DNA of 64,000 nucleotides from Bradyrhizobium sediminis (GTDB taxonomy: Bacteria > Pseudomonadota > Alphaproteobacteria > Rhizobiales > Xanthobacteraceae): NCBI RefSeq assembly GCF_018736085.1, contig NZ_CP076134.1:1622501-1686500 (forward strand), read 5' to 3'. Both the position numbers and the translations under genes were made by a program. The notes beneath the pieces are model-generated. The model worked only from the letters and a program-made list of their open reading frames with translations, was not told the origin of the DNA and did not search any database. Below are positions 53,800 through 61,864 of this stretch, piece by piece. Positions within the stretch are counted from its first letter, which is position 1. Every line of letters begins with the position of its first letter.

Positions 53800-54468
53800 A
53801 TGGAAACGCCGAAGGTCCTGATCATCGGGATCGGAAATCTGCTGTGGGCCGATGAGGGCTTTGGTGTGCGGGCCGTCGAGGCCATGCACCGCCATTATGA
53901 GTGGCCCGGGAATGTCCGCCTGATGGATGGCGGCACGCAGGGCCTCTATCTCGTGCAGCATGTGCGCGAGGCCGATATCCTGATCGTGTTTGATGCGGTC
54001 GATTACGGCCTGCCGCCCGGTACGATCAAGCTGGTCGAGGGCGACGAGGTGCCCAAGTTTCTCGGCGCAAAAAAGATCAGCCTGCACCAGACCGGATTTC
54101 AGGAAGTACTGGCCACGGCCGAACTTCTCGGCGGCGCGACGCAGCACCTGTATCTGATCGGCGTGCAGCCGGTGGAACTCGACGACTTCGGCGGCTCGCT
54201 GCGCGACGAGATGAAGGCGCGTATCGGTCCGGCGATCCAGCACGCGATCGATTTCCTCGCCCGCTTCGGGATCGGCGGCCGTCTGCGCGACGTTCCGCTG
54301 CCGGAGACGGAGACGCTCGCCTGCGAACACATGGTGATGTCGCGCTATGAGGCGCAGCGGCCTTCCGCCGAGGATGCCTGTCGCTTCGGCGATCCGCGCG
54401 TGCTGGTCATGACGGAACAGACCGATGCTGCCGATCAACAGCCGCCGCAAATGCAGGGAGCGCGGTGA
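53800..54468 (+). CDS. hupD: hydrogenase maturation endopeptidase
   Basis: A 222-residue nickel-dependent protease that trims the HupL C-terminus after metal insertion. GAGGAGG seven bases before ATG 53800 fixes the start. The nickel-contacting residues known from E. coli HybD are present: Glu in GIGNLLWADEGFGVRAVEAM, Asp in IVFDAVDYGLPPGTIKL and His in ISLHQTGFQEVLATAEL. The C-terminus is about 25 residues longer than usual and rich in Gln/Ala. It begins a run of genes that overlap end to end. Confidence 0.94.
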   Translation: METPKVLIIGIGNLLWADEGFGVRAVEAMHRHYEWPGNVRLMDGGTQGLYLVQHVREADILIVFDAVDYGLPPGTIKLVEGDEVPKFLGAKKISLHQTGFQEVLATAELLGGATQHLYLIGVQPVELDDFGGSLRDEMKARIGPAIQHAIDFLARFGIGGRLRDVPLPETETLACEHMVMSRYEAQRPSAEDACRFGDPRVLVMTEQTDAADQQPPQMQGAR

Positions 54469-54782
54469 TGTGCATCGGCGTGCCCATGAAAGTGATCAGG
54501 CCGGGATCCGGATACGCCGTCTGCGAAGCCGCGGGCGAGAGCCGCGAGGTCGACATGCGCCTTGTCGGCGACCAGCCGGAAGGGACCTGGGTTCTGGTTT
54601 TTCTCGACGCCGCGCGGGAGGTGGTGACATCAGAACAGGCGTCGCTCATCGGCAATGCGCTCGCTGCGCTCAGGCTGGCTCTCGCCGGGAACACCGAAGG
54701 CATCGACGAACTCTTTCCCGACCTTGCCGGCCGCGAGCCCGAACTTCCGCCCCATCTCCAAATTCACCTGCCGTCATCCTGA
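54468..54782 (+). CDS. hupF: HypC-like hydrogenase chaperone HupF
   Basis: A 104-residue member of the HypC/HybG family with the essential N-terminal Cys after Met removal (MMCIGVPMKV). The core VLVFLDAAREVVTSEQASLI is as in HupF of rhizobia, which is longer than HypC. HupF stabilises HupL under oxygen during maturation. The ATG overlaps the hupD stop (TGATG). The doubled Met means that one of them, or the GTG at 54465, is the true start. Confidence 0.93.
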   Translation: MCIGVPMKVIRPGSGYAVCEAAGESREVDMRLVGDQPEGTWVLVFLDAAREVVTSEQASLIGNALAALRLALAGNTEGIDELFPDLAGREPELPPHLQIHLPSS

Positions 54783-54795
54783 AAGGATATTGCCG

Positions 54796-55260
54796 ATGTC
54801 GACGCCCCTCATTGACGCGCTGGTTGAAAGGCACGGGTTCAGCCTGGTCGGCGAGGCAAATGTGGACGCCTTTCTCGATGCCCACGAGCATTCCCTGCTG
54901 TTCTTTCCCGGCGATGCCGACCGCCTGGTCGAGAGCAACGATGCCGCCGTCATCGTTGCGGAGTTGATGAAGCCGTTCGACGGGCGCCTGGCGCCGGCAT
55001 TGGTCGAGAAGGCCTCAGAGCGTGCGCTGCAGCGGCGCTTCCGCTTCAAGACCTTTCCGGCTTTCGTGTTTCTGCGGCGGCGCGGCTATCTCGGTGCGAT
55101 CACCCGGCTGCTCGACTGGCAGGATTACTTTACCGAGATCGAGGCCATTCTGGCGTGCAGCCCCAGCGAGCCGCCGCCCTTCAATCTGCCCGAGAGTATC
55201 GCCGCGCATCTGAGGGCAACCGGACCGGACAGCCACGATCATTCGGGAGAAGTCGCATGA
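54796..55260 (+). CDS. hupG: hydrogenase accessory protein HupG (HyaE-like)
   Basis: A 154-residue thioredoxin-fold protein of the HyaE/HupG family, thought to act as a chaperone in processing of the hydrogenase subunits. It has SLLFFPGDADRLVESNDAAV and RFRFKTFPAFVFLRRRGYLG, where thioredoxins have a cis-Pro region, but no CxxC. It begins 13 bases after hupF and overlaps hupH by 4 bases. Confidence 0.88.
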   Translation: MSTPLIDALVERHGFSLVGEANVDAFLDAHEHSLLFFPGDADRLVESNDAAVIVAELMKPFDGRLAPALVEKASERALQRRFRFKTFPAFVFLRRRGYLGAITRLLDWQDYFTEIEAILACSPSEPPPFNLPESIAAHLRATGPDSHDHSGEVA

Positions 55261-56093
55261 GCGGGATCAACATGGGGATCGTCGGACCCGGAACCCAGCC
55301 GGCCGACGCGGACGGCGCCGAACTCGCCTACATGGAAATGCCGAAGGCGATGCGGACTTACGCCATGCCCGCAGTGCCGGAGCCGGACGAAGTCGAGGAC
55401 ATCGATTCGGCGCTCGCCCTTCTGGCCGAAGTCCGCGATACGCTCGCCGAAGGGAAAAGCGCGAGCTTCGACCTCGGCGGCCTCGACAGGCAAAACCGGG
55501 CTTTCGTCGATCAGGTCCTCGGCGACGGCGAGGTCAGCATCGTCGCGGGCAGTACCATCCAGGCGCAGGAATCGGTTCTGGCTGGCGTGTGGCGCGTTCA
55601 TGAGCTGGATGAGGTGGGCCGTCTGCAGAGGGACACGATCGAGGTCGGCGGCTTTCCCCGCTGCGTGCTGCTGTCAGCTCAGGATGTCACGGCGCCCGCC
55701 TTGAGGTCTCACGACGGACCGCTGCCCGCCATGGTCTACAATGCGCCGGCCTTGGTCACGGAAATGACCGACAAATTGGCCGCCTGGCGGCCGGGCGTCG
55801 ACGCCCATGTCATCAATCTGAGCCTGCTGCCGCTCAGCGACGAGGACGTCAGCTACCTCGATGCGCGGCTCGGACCGGGCTCGGTGACGATCCTGTCGCG
55901 CGGCTACGGCAATTGCCGCATTTCATCGACGGCAACGCGCAATGGCTGGTATGTGCGCTACTTCAACTCCCGCGAGGCGGTCATCCTGAACACGATCGAG
56001 ATCACCGAGATCCCGAGCGTGGCCTGCGCGGCGCCGGAGGATCTCGAGGACAGTGCGCAGCGGCTGAGTGAGATTCTGGACGTCTACCAGTGA
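55257..56093 (+). CDS. hupH: hydrogenase accessory protein HupH
   Basis: A 278-residue protein of the HupH/HyaF family, needed for maturation of the uptake hydrogenase subunits. It starts MSGINMGIVGPGTQPADADG and has VIAGSTIQAQE-like text (SIVAGSTIQAQESVLAGVWR) and LGPGSVTILSRGYGNCRIS, hallmarks of the family. Start and stop both overlap neighbours (hupG and hupI) by 4 bases. Confidence 0.92.
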   Translation: MSGINMGIVGPGTQPADADGAELAYMEMPKAMRTYAMPAVPEPDEVEDIDSALALLAEVRDTLAEGKSASFDLGGLDRQNRAFVDQVLGDGEVSIVAGSTIQAQESVLAGVWRVHELDEVGRLQRDTIEVGGFPRCVLLSAQDVTAPALRSHDGPLPAMVYNAPALVTEMTDKLAAWRPGVDAHVINLSLLPLSDEDVSYLDARLGPGSVTILSRGYGNCRISSTATRNGWYVRYFNSREAVILNTIEITEIPSVACAAPEDLEDSAQRLSEILDVYQ

Positions 56094-56323
56094 GCGATCA
56101 TTTTTTCGCAGGCTCGTTCGGCGGCGATAACGCCAAGATCGACGACGCCACGCGGCTGGAGTGCAAGATCTGCTGGTACGTTTACGATCCGGCGGAGGGA
56201 GACACCTATTGGCAGATCCCGGCCGGTACACCCTTCACCGAGTTGCCGGAGCACTGGACATGTCCCAACTGCGACGGCGCCAAGGACGGCTTTCTGGTAC
56301 TCGACGATGAAGCGCATGGCTGA
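56090..56323 (+). CDS. hupI: rubredoxin-like protein HupI
   Basis: A 77-residue protein with the two rubredoxin iron sites CKICWYVYDPAEG and CPNCDGAKDGF. A GTG start overlaps the hupH stop. The N-terminal 20 residues (SDHFFAGSFGGDNAKIDDAT) are an extension typical of HupI relative to free rubredoxins. It probably handles electrons during small-subunit cluster assembly under oxygen. Confidence 0.93.
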   Translation: MSDHFFAGSFGGDNAKIDDATRLECKICWYVYDPAEGDTYWQIPAGTPFTELPEHWTCPNCDGAKDGFLVLDDEAHG

Positions 56324-56915
56324 CCTCAGGCTCGATCCCAGGCCGACGGACGCGGAGCTGCACGCGGTCGCCGCCGGGCTTGAGGCTGCCTTCGAACGGG
56401 TGCATCGCGAGCGGATGCATGACGTGCCAATTCTCAACGCCGCGCTTGGAATCAAGGCCGTCGGGACGCGCGCGGTGGAGGCTGGCTGGCTGTCGGCGCT
56501 GGTAACGCCGTGGTTCATCAATATGATGCTGCTGCCGCGCACGCCCGAACAGGCGCAAAACTACTGCACCCTGCAACTCGGCAGCACTGTCGCCCACAGC
56601 TTTCCCGCCGGATGTTTCGAATTCATCCTCGGCGAGGAGGGCGATCTGGGGCGCTATCAGATGTGCTCGCTGTTTTCGCCGGTGCTGGAGTTCGAAAGCC
56701 ACGGTGCGGCCGTGATCACCGCGGAATCCGCGATCGCGGTGTTGTTCGACGCCGGTCTGGCGCCAGATGCGCCCCGGGCCACCGATGCCGGGTCGCCGGA
56801 ACAGGCCGCTGCAGCGCGCTCCCGTCCCGGCGGGGAGGCGATCGAGGCTGGGAAGCTGTCGCGGCGCGGTCTATTGTTCGGCCGCAATCCTGAATCCGAG
56901 GTTGTCGAGCCATGA
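56307..56915 (+). CDS. hupJ: [NiFe]-hydrogenase assembly chaperone HupJ (HybE family)
   Basis: A 202-residue protein. The HybE/HupJ core is visible: AAFERVHRERMHDVPILNAA, WLSALVTPWFINMMLLPRTP and the phenylalanine-rich SFPAGCFEFILGEEGDLGRY followed by CSLFSPVLEF. It helps deliver the Tat-dependent small subunit. The C-terminal 50 residues are Ala/Arg-rich with no pattern and end in a sequence (KLSRRGLLFGR) common at the end of rhizobial HupJ. It overlaps hupI by 17 bases if the first ATG is used, 8 if the ATG at 56316 is used. Confidence 0.92.
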   Translation: MKRMADLRLDPRPTDAELHAVAAGLEAAFERVHRERMHDVPILNAALGIKAVGTRAVEAGWLSALVTPWFINMMLLPRTPEQAQNYCTLQLGSTVAHSFPAGCFEFILGEEGDLGRYQMCSLFSPVLEFESHGAAVITAESAIAVLFDAGLAPDAPRATDAGSPEQAAAARSRPGGEAIEAGKLSRRGLLFGRNPESEVVEP

Positions 56916-58090
56916 CGATTGCGGGGCGCCTGGATATCAATCTCACGTGCCGGTCGGGCTCGTCGGCCTCGGCCCGAATTGCCTCGCGCCGCCCGCACGG
57001 GGTGACGCGGATGTTCCGCGGCCGCCGGCCGGCCGAAGTCACCAGCCTGGTGCCACTGGTGTTCAGCGTTTGCGGCATGGCGCAGGGCACGGCGGCGGCG
57101 ACGGCGTGCGAGCGCGCGCTCGGCATCGCAACATCATTCGAAACCAGGCGGATACGCGACATTCTCATGCTGGCGGAAACCGCCCGTGAACATCTGTTGC
57201 GGGTGGTGATGGATTGGCCGCGCTGCATGGCGATGGCGACCGATTCGGCAATGTTGCGCCGGGTGATGGGGCTCGACCAGCGGTTCCGGCGGGCGTTGAC
57301 GAGTGGCGGAAGGGTGTTTGAGCCCGGCAGCATGGCCACCTGCGATATCGCAGCGGTCGAAAGCGCAGTCGACGATCTCTGCGATCTCCTGGAGATAGCG
57401 GTATTAGGCGAACCGGCGGAGACCTGGCTCGCGCGGAGCACGTTGGCGGATATCGAAGACTGGGCGCAGGCGGGAATGTTACCCGCCCAGCTTCTGTTGC
57501 AGCAAATCCTCCGCTCCGACGCCCTGCAGGTAGGTTCGGTTTCCATTGATGCCGTGCCGGACATCGATGACGTGGAGCTCGCCGGCGCACTGTTTGGCGA
57601 AGACGCCGAACGCTTCATTGCGTTGCCGACCTGGGAGGGACGCCCGCGGGAGACCACGGCGCTGTCGCGGCAGGCCCGGCATCCGCTGATCCAGGCGCTT
57701 GGCTATGGCTGCGGACATGGCATCGGCGCGCGTCTCGTCGCGCGCCTCGTCGAGCTCGCGGGCCTCCCGGATCGGATGACCGTCCTGATCGAGGGGGAAA
57801 ACACCGGGAGCGAAGGCGACGAGGCGGACGACGCATGCGGGGAGGGGGTCGGTATTGCGCGCAGCGAAGCGGCGCGCGGCCGGCTGATCCACGGAGTGGA
57901 GATCCAGCACGGTGTAGTGCAGCGCTATCTGATCGTGGCCCCGACCGAATGGAACTTTCACCCCGAGGGCGCTGCGGCGCAGGCCCTCGCGCTGATCGCG
58001 GGCAGCGGGCGCAGCGATGCGCGCGGCCTGGCGGATTTGATGATCACGGCATTCGACCCTTGCGTCGAATACAGTCTTGCGGTGCACTGA
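56912..58090 (+). CDS. hupK: hydrogenase accessory protein HupK, degenerate large-subunit homologue
   Basis: A 392-residue protein related to hydrogenase large subunits. The first nickel motif RICGVC is reduced to VFSVCGMAQGTAAA, and the last, DPCLACSTH, to FDPCVEYSLAVH, so one Cys of each pair remains and no processing tail follows. HupK is thought to scaffold cofactor assembly for HupL, with HypC. It overlaps hupJ by 4 bases and hypA by 1 base. Confidence 0.92.
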   Translation: MTIAGRLDINLTCRSGSSASARIASRRPHGVTRMFRGRRPAEVTSLVPLVFSVCGMAQGTAAATACERALGIATSFETRRIRDILMLAETAREHLLRVVMDWPRCMAMATDSAMLRRVMGLDQRFRRALTSGGRVFEPGSMATCDIAAVESAVDDLCDLLEIAVLGEPAETWLARSTLADIEDWAQAGMLPAQLLLQQILRSDALQVGSVSIDAVPDIDDVELAGALFGEDAERFIALPTWEGRPRETTALSRQARHPLIQALGYGCGHGIGARLVARLVELAGLPDRMTVLIEGENTGSEGDEADDACGEGVGIARSEAARGRLIHGVEIQHGVVQRYLIVAPTEWNFHPEGAAAQALALIAGSGRSDARGLADLMITAFDPCVEYSLAVH

Positions 58091-58431
58091 TGCATGAGAT
58101 GGCGCTGGCCGAAAGCATTCTGACCACGCTGCAGGAGCAGGCCCGCCGGCAGGATTACACGCGCGTCAGGACCGTCTGGCTGGAAATCGGCCCGCTGGCC
58201 AGCGTCGAGGAGCAATCGCTGCGGTTTTCGTTCGACGTCGTGGTCAAGGGAACGCTGGCGGACGGCGCGCGGCTGGAAATCGAGACAAGTCCCGCACAGG
58301 CCTGGTGTCTGCCGTGTTGCAAGAGTGTGGCGGTCGCCAGGCGTTTCGACGCCTGCCCCGAATGCGGAGGCCATCAATTGCAGATGACCTCGGGGGATGA
58401 ACTGAGGATCAAGGAGCTGGAGGTCGACTGA
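58090..58431 (+). CDS. hypA: hydrogenase nickel incorporation protein HypA
   Basis: A 113-residue nickel metallochaperone. The invariant MHE start supplies the nickel-binding amino terminus and His2; the zinc site is [14 protein letters not shown]...CPEC with the usual two CxxC pairs. It passes nickel with HypB to the large subunit. The start shares a base with the hupK stop, and the end shares one with hypB. Confidence 0.96.
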   Translation: MHEMALAESILTTLQEQARRQDYTRVRTVWLEIGPLASVEEQSLRFSFDVVVKGTLADGARLEIETSPAQAWCLPCCKSVAVARRFDACPECGGHQLQMTSGDELRIKELEVD

Positions 58432-59390
58432 TGTGTACAGTTTGCGGATGCGCGACGGGCGAAACCACCATCGAAGGCGCGGCGAAGGCCAAGCCTCACC
58501 GGCACACCCATGCCGATGGCACCGTGCATAGCCACGAGCACCATGATGGGCACAGCCACGATGATGGTCACGGGCATCACCATCACGATGGTCCTCATCA
58601 TGATCATCATCACGAACATCAGCATCACCATCACCATCACGGGCCCGCGGTGATCGATTTCGGCGCCGGCCCGGCCCGCGCCCACGCGCCCGGTCTCAGC
58701 CAGACCCGTATGGTGCAAATCGAACAGGATATCCTGGCGAAGAACGATGCCTATGCCGCCGCCAATCGGGCCCGCTTCGACGCTGGCGGTATCCTGGCTC
58801 TCAACGTCGTTTCCAGTCCGGGCTCCGGCAAGACCACGCTGCTCGTCGCCACGCTCGAACTGCTAAAGACTCAAGCGCCCGTCGCAGTGATCGAAGGCGA
58901 CCAGCAGACCAGCAACGATGCCGAACGCATCCGCGCGACGGGCGTTCCGGCACTCCAGATCAACACCGGCAAGGGCTGTCATCTCGACGCCCACATGGTC
59001 GGTCATGCCGTCGAGACCTTGCAGCCCGCCAACGGCGCGGTGCTGTTCATCGAAAACGTCGGCAATCTGGTTTGTCCGGCGGCCTTCGGTCTCGGGGAAG
59101 CGCACCGCGTCGTCGTGCTGTCCGTGACCGAGGGCGAGGACAAGCCGCTGAAATATCCCGACATGTTCGCATCCGCCGACCTGATGCTGCTGTCGAAGGT
59201 CGATCTGCTGCCGCATCTCGATTTCGACGCCAAGGCCTGCGTAGCCAACGCCCGCAAGGTCAACCCGCGGATCAAGGTCATCGAGGTCTCGGCCAGGACC
59301 GGGACGGGCATGGCGGCGTGGATCGCGTGGCTGCAGGCCGCGCGCACGCTCGCCTTCCCCAATGGTGAGGTCAAGGCAGCGGCACTATAG
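58431..59390 (+). CDS. hypB: hydrogenase nickel incorporation GTPase HypB
   Basis: A 319-residue GTPase. The N-terminus MCTVCGC is the high-affinity nickel site seen in E. coli HypB. Residues 23-72 form a His-rich tract with 26 His in about 50 residues (for example [20 protein letters not shown]), as in rhizobial HypB where it stores nickel. The GTPase domain has P-loop [20 protein letters not shown], the metal-site Cys and His in [14 protein letters not shown], and GTP-specificity [11 protein letters not shown]. The gene ends 12 bases before hypC; hypF, usually here in rhizobia, is absent. Confidence 0.97.
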   Translation: MCTVCGCATGETTIEGAAKAKPHRHTHADGTVHSHEHHDGHSHDDGHGHHHHDGPHHDHHHEHQHHHHHHGPAVIDFGAGPARAHAPGLSQTRMVQIEQDILAKNDAYAAANRARFDAGGILALNVVSSPGSGKTTLLVATLELLKTQAPVAVIEGDQQTSNDAERIRATGVPALQINTGKGCHLDAHMVGHAVETLQPANGAVLFIENVGNLVCPAAFGLGEAHRVVVLSVTEGEDKPLKYPDMFASADLMLLSKVDLLPHLDFDAKACVANARKVNPRIKVIEVSARTGTGMAAWIAWLQAARTLAFPNGEVKAAAL

Positions 59391-59402
59391 GGAGTTTGAC
59401 GC

Positions 59403-59657
59403 ATGTGCCTGGCATTGCCCGCCGAGATCGTATCGATCGACGAGAGCCGCGAGATGGCGGTCGTCGCCCTTGGGCCGGTAAAGAAGGAAATCTCCGTCGC
59501 GCTGCTCGACGAGGTTTCGGTCGGCGACTTCGTGCTGGTCCATGTCGGGTTCGCATTGCATCGATTGTCGCCGGAAGAGGCCGATCGCACGCTTGCCCTG
59601 ATGCGGGAAGCGGGCGAGAATCCGGAAGCCGAGTTCGCCGAAGGGAGCGCGCCATGA
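59403..59657 (+). CDS. hypC: hydrogenase assembly chaperone HypC
   Basis: An 84-residue chaperone that carries the Fe(CN)2CO unit with HypD to the large subunit. It starts MCLALPAEIV with the catalytic Cys2, and the OB-fold core reads DEVSVGDFVLVHVGFALHRL. The stop overlaps hypD by 4 bases. HupF, encoded earlier in the cluster, is its longer paralogue. Confidence 0.95.
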   Translation: MCLALPAEIVSIDESREMAVVALGPVKKEISVALLDEVSVGDFVLVHVGFALHRLSPEEADRTLALMREAGENPEAEFAEGSAP

Positions 59658-60814
59658 AATATGTCGATGAGTTCCGCGCCGGCGATCTCGCGCAGGGACT
59701 GGCCGCGGCCATCGCCCGTGAGGCCGATCCGTCACACACCTACAATGTCATGGAATTTTGCGGCGGGCATACCCATGCAATCTTTCGCTACGGTGTGCAG
59801 GATCTGATGCCGGCCAATCTGCGCTTCGTGCATGGTCCGGGCTGTCCGGTCTGCGTGCTGCCGATCGGCCGCGTCGACAACGCCCTCGAACTCGCCGGCG
59901 ATCCGAGGGTGACGCTGTGTACCTATGGCGACATGATGCGGGTGCCGGCCACCGGGCGGCGCAGCCTGCTCAAGGCCAAAGCCGAAGGCGCCGACGTCCG
60001 GATGATCTATTCGACGCAGGATGCGCTACGCATCGCGGTCGAAAATCCCGATCGCGAAGTGGTTCTGTTCGCCATCGGATTTGAGACGACGACGCCGCCG
60101 ACGGCTGTCGTGCTGAAGCAGGCCGCCGCGGCCGGCCTGAAGAACTTCTCGGTGTTCTGCAACCACGTGCTGACGCCAGCGGCGATCACGCATATCCTCG
60201 AAAGCCCCGAGGTGCGCGAAATCGGCACGGTGGCAATCGACGGTTTCCTCGGACCTTCGCATGTCAGCTCCGTGATCGGCAGTCAGCCCTACGAGTTCTT
60301 CGCGCAGGAGTATCAGCGTCCGGTGGTGATCGCCGGATTCGAGCCGCTCGACGTGATGCAGGCGACGTTGATGATCATCCGCCAGCTCAATGACGGCCGG
60401 CACGAGGTCGAGAATCAGTATGCCCGTGTCGTCACGCGCGAAGGCAACCGCAAGGCGCAGGCGCTGGTCGCCGAGGTCTTCGAGCTGCGGTCTTCGTTCG
60501 AGTGGCGCGGGCTTGGACTTGTACCCTACAGCGCGTTGCGCATCCGGCCGCAGTTTGCCGCATTCGACGCCGAGCTGCGGTTCGGCGTCGAGACCAAACC
60601 CGCCCGCGATGCCAAGAGCTGCGAGTGCCCGTCGATCCTGCGCGGCGCCAAGAAGCCCACTGACTGCAAGCTGTTCGGTACGGTCTGCGCGCCGGAGAGC
60701 CCGATCGGCTCGTGCATGGTCTCCTCCGAAGGAGCGTGTGCCGCCTATTGGACCTATGGCCGCTTCCGTCAACAGACCCGGCCGGCCGCACGCTCCACGG
60801 AGGCCGCCGCATGA
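59654..60814 (+). CDS. hypD: hydrogenase maturation protein HypD
   Basis: A 386-residue iron-sulfur scaffold on which the Fe(CN)2CO group is built with HypC. Conserved motifs are all present: NVMEFCGGHTHAIFRYGV, VHGPGCPVCVLPIGRVD, FAIGFETTTPPTA and the C-terminal 4Fe-4S ligands within CECPSILRGAKKPTDCKLFG and the following VCAP and SCMVSSEGACAAY. The start overlaps hypC, the stop overlaps hypE. Confidence 0.97.
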   Translation: MKYVDEFRAGDLAQGLAAAIAREADPSHTYNVMEFCGGHTHAIFRYGVQDLMPANLRFVHGPGCPVCVLPIGRVDNALELAGDPRVTLCTYGDMMRVPATGRRSLLKAKAEGADVRMIYSTQDALRIAVENPDREVVLFAIGFETTTPPTAVVLKQAAAAGLKNFSVFCNHVLTPAAITHILESPEVREIGTVAIDGFLGPSHVSSVIGSQPYEFFAQEYQRPVVIAGFEPLDVMQATLMIIRQLNDGRHEVENQYARVVTREGNRKAQALVAEVFELRSSFEWRGLGLVPYSALRIRPQFAAFDAELRFGVETKPARDAKSCECPSILRGAKKPTDCKLFGTVCAPESPIGSCMVSSEGACAAYWTYGRFRQQTRPAARSTEAAA

Positions 60815-61860
60815 CCGCGCATGATGCTCGCTTTGTCGGGGGCGCGATCCCGCTCTCAGGATCCGTCGATATGATGCACGGCAGCGGCGGCCGGGCCACG
60901 GCCGAACTGGTGCAGGCCTTGTTCGTGCGACACTTCGACAACCCGATGCTTCGCGCCGGCAACGACCAGGCGGCGTTTCAGCCGCCTGCCGGCCGTCTGG
61001 TCATCAGTACCGACGGGCACGTGGTCTCGCCGATCTTCTTCCCCGGTGGAGATATCGGCTCGCTCGCCGTGCATGGCACCATCAACGACGTCGCCATGGC
61101 CGGCGCCCGTCCGCTCTATCTGTCCGCGGCATTCATCCTGGAGCAGGGCTTTCCGCTTGCCGATCTCGAGCGCATCGTCGTCTCCATGGCGGCGGCGTCG
61201 CGGCTCGCTGGCGTGCCGATCGTCACCGGTGACACCAAGGTGGTCGAGCGGGGCAAGGGCGACGGGGTGTTCATCACCACGACCGGGGTCGGCGTCGTTC
61301 CCGAAGGCGTCGATGTTTCGGGCGACAAGGCGCGACCGGGCGACGTCATCCTGCTCAATGGCAGCATCGGCGATCATGGCGTCGCCATCCTGTCGAAGCG
61401 CGAGAACCTGGCCTTCGAGACCGAAATCGTGTCGGACAGCGCCGCGCTGCATGGTCTCGTTGCCGACATGGTGGCGGCCGTGCCGGGCATCCGGGTGCTG
61501 CGCGACCCGACGCGGGGTGGGCTCGCCTCCACACTGAACGAGATCGCCCAGCAATCGCGCGTCGGATTGCGGCTCGACGAGGCGGCGATCCCGATGAAAG
61601 CCGACGTGCGGGCCGCATGCGAGCTGCTCGGCCTCGATCCGCTTTATATTGCCAACGAAGGCAAGCTCATCGCAATCTGCGCGCCGGCCGACGCCGATCG
61701 CCTGCTGGCCGTCATGCGCGCCCATCCTCTCGGGCAAGAGGCGGCGAAGATCGGCGAGGCCGTCGCCGACGATCTCGCTTTCGTCCAGATGCGGACTGCG
61801 TTCGGCGGCGAACGTAATGTCGACTGGCTCGCCGGCGAACAACTGCCAAGGATATGTTGA
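60811..61860 (+). CDS. hypE: hydrogenase maturation protein HypE
   Basis: A 349-residue member of the PurM-like ATPase family that dehydrates its C-terminal thiocarboxamide to thiocyanate, the cyanide donor. The C-terminal signature PRIC, with the modified Cys last, is present. Other motifs are MMHGSGGRATAELVQ, DGHVVSPIFFPGGDIGSLAV and RDPTRGGLASTLNEIA. It requires HypF to carbamoylate the Cys, yet hypF is not in this cluster. Confidence 0.97.
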   Translation: MTAHDARFVGGAIPLSGSVDMMHGSGGRATAELVQALFVRHFDNPMLRAGNDQAAFQPPAGRLVISTDGHVVSPIFFPGGDIGSLAVHGTINDVAMAGARPLYLSAAFILEQGFPLADLERIVVSMAAASRLAGVPIVTGDTKVVERGKGDGVFITTTGVGVVPEGVDVSGDKARPGDVILLNGSIGDHGVAILSKRENLAFETEIVSDSAALHGLVADMVAAVPGIRVLRDPTRGGLASTLNEIAQQSRVGLRLDEAAIPMKADVRAACELLGLDPLYIANEGKLIAICAPADADRLLAVMRAHPLGQEAAKIGEAVADDLAFVQMRTAFGGERNVDWLAGEQLPRIC

Positions 61861-61864
61861 CGCC

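Noticed and set aside
58501..58650. His-codon CAC/CAT repeats in hypB as a DNA repeat element
   Set aside because: They are explained by the protein-level nickel-binding His tract.
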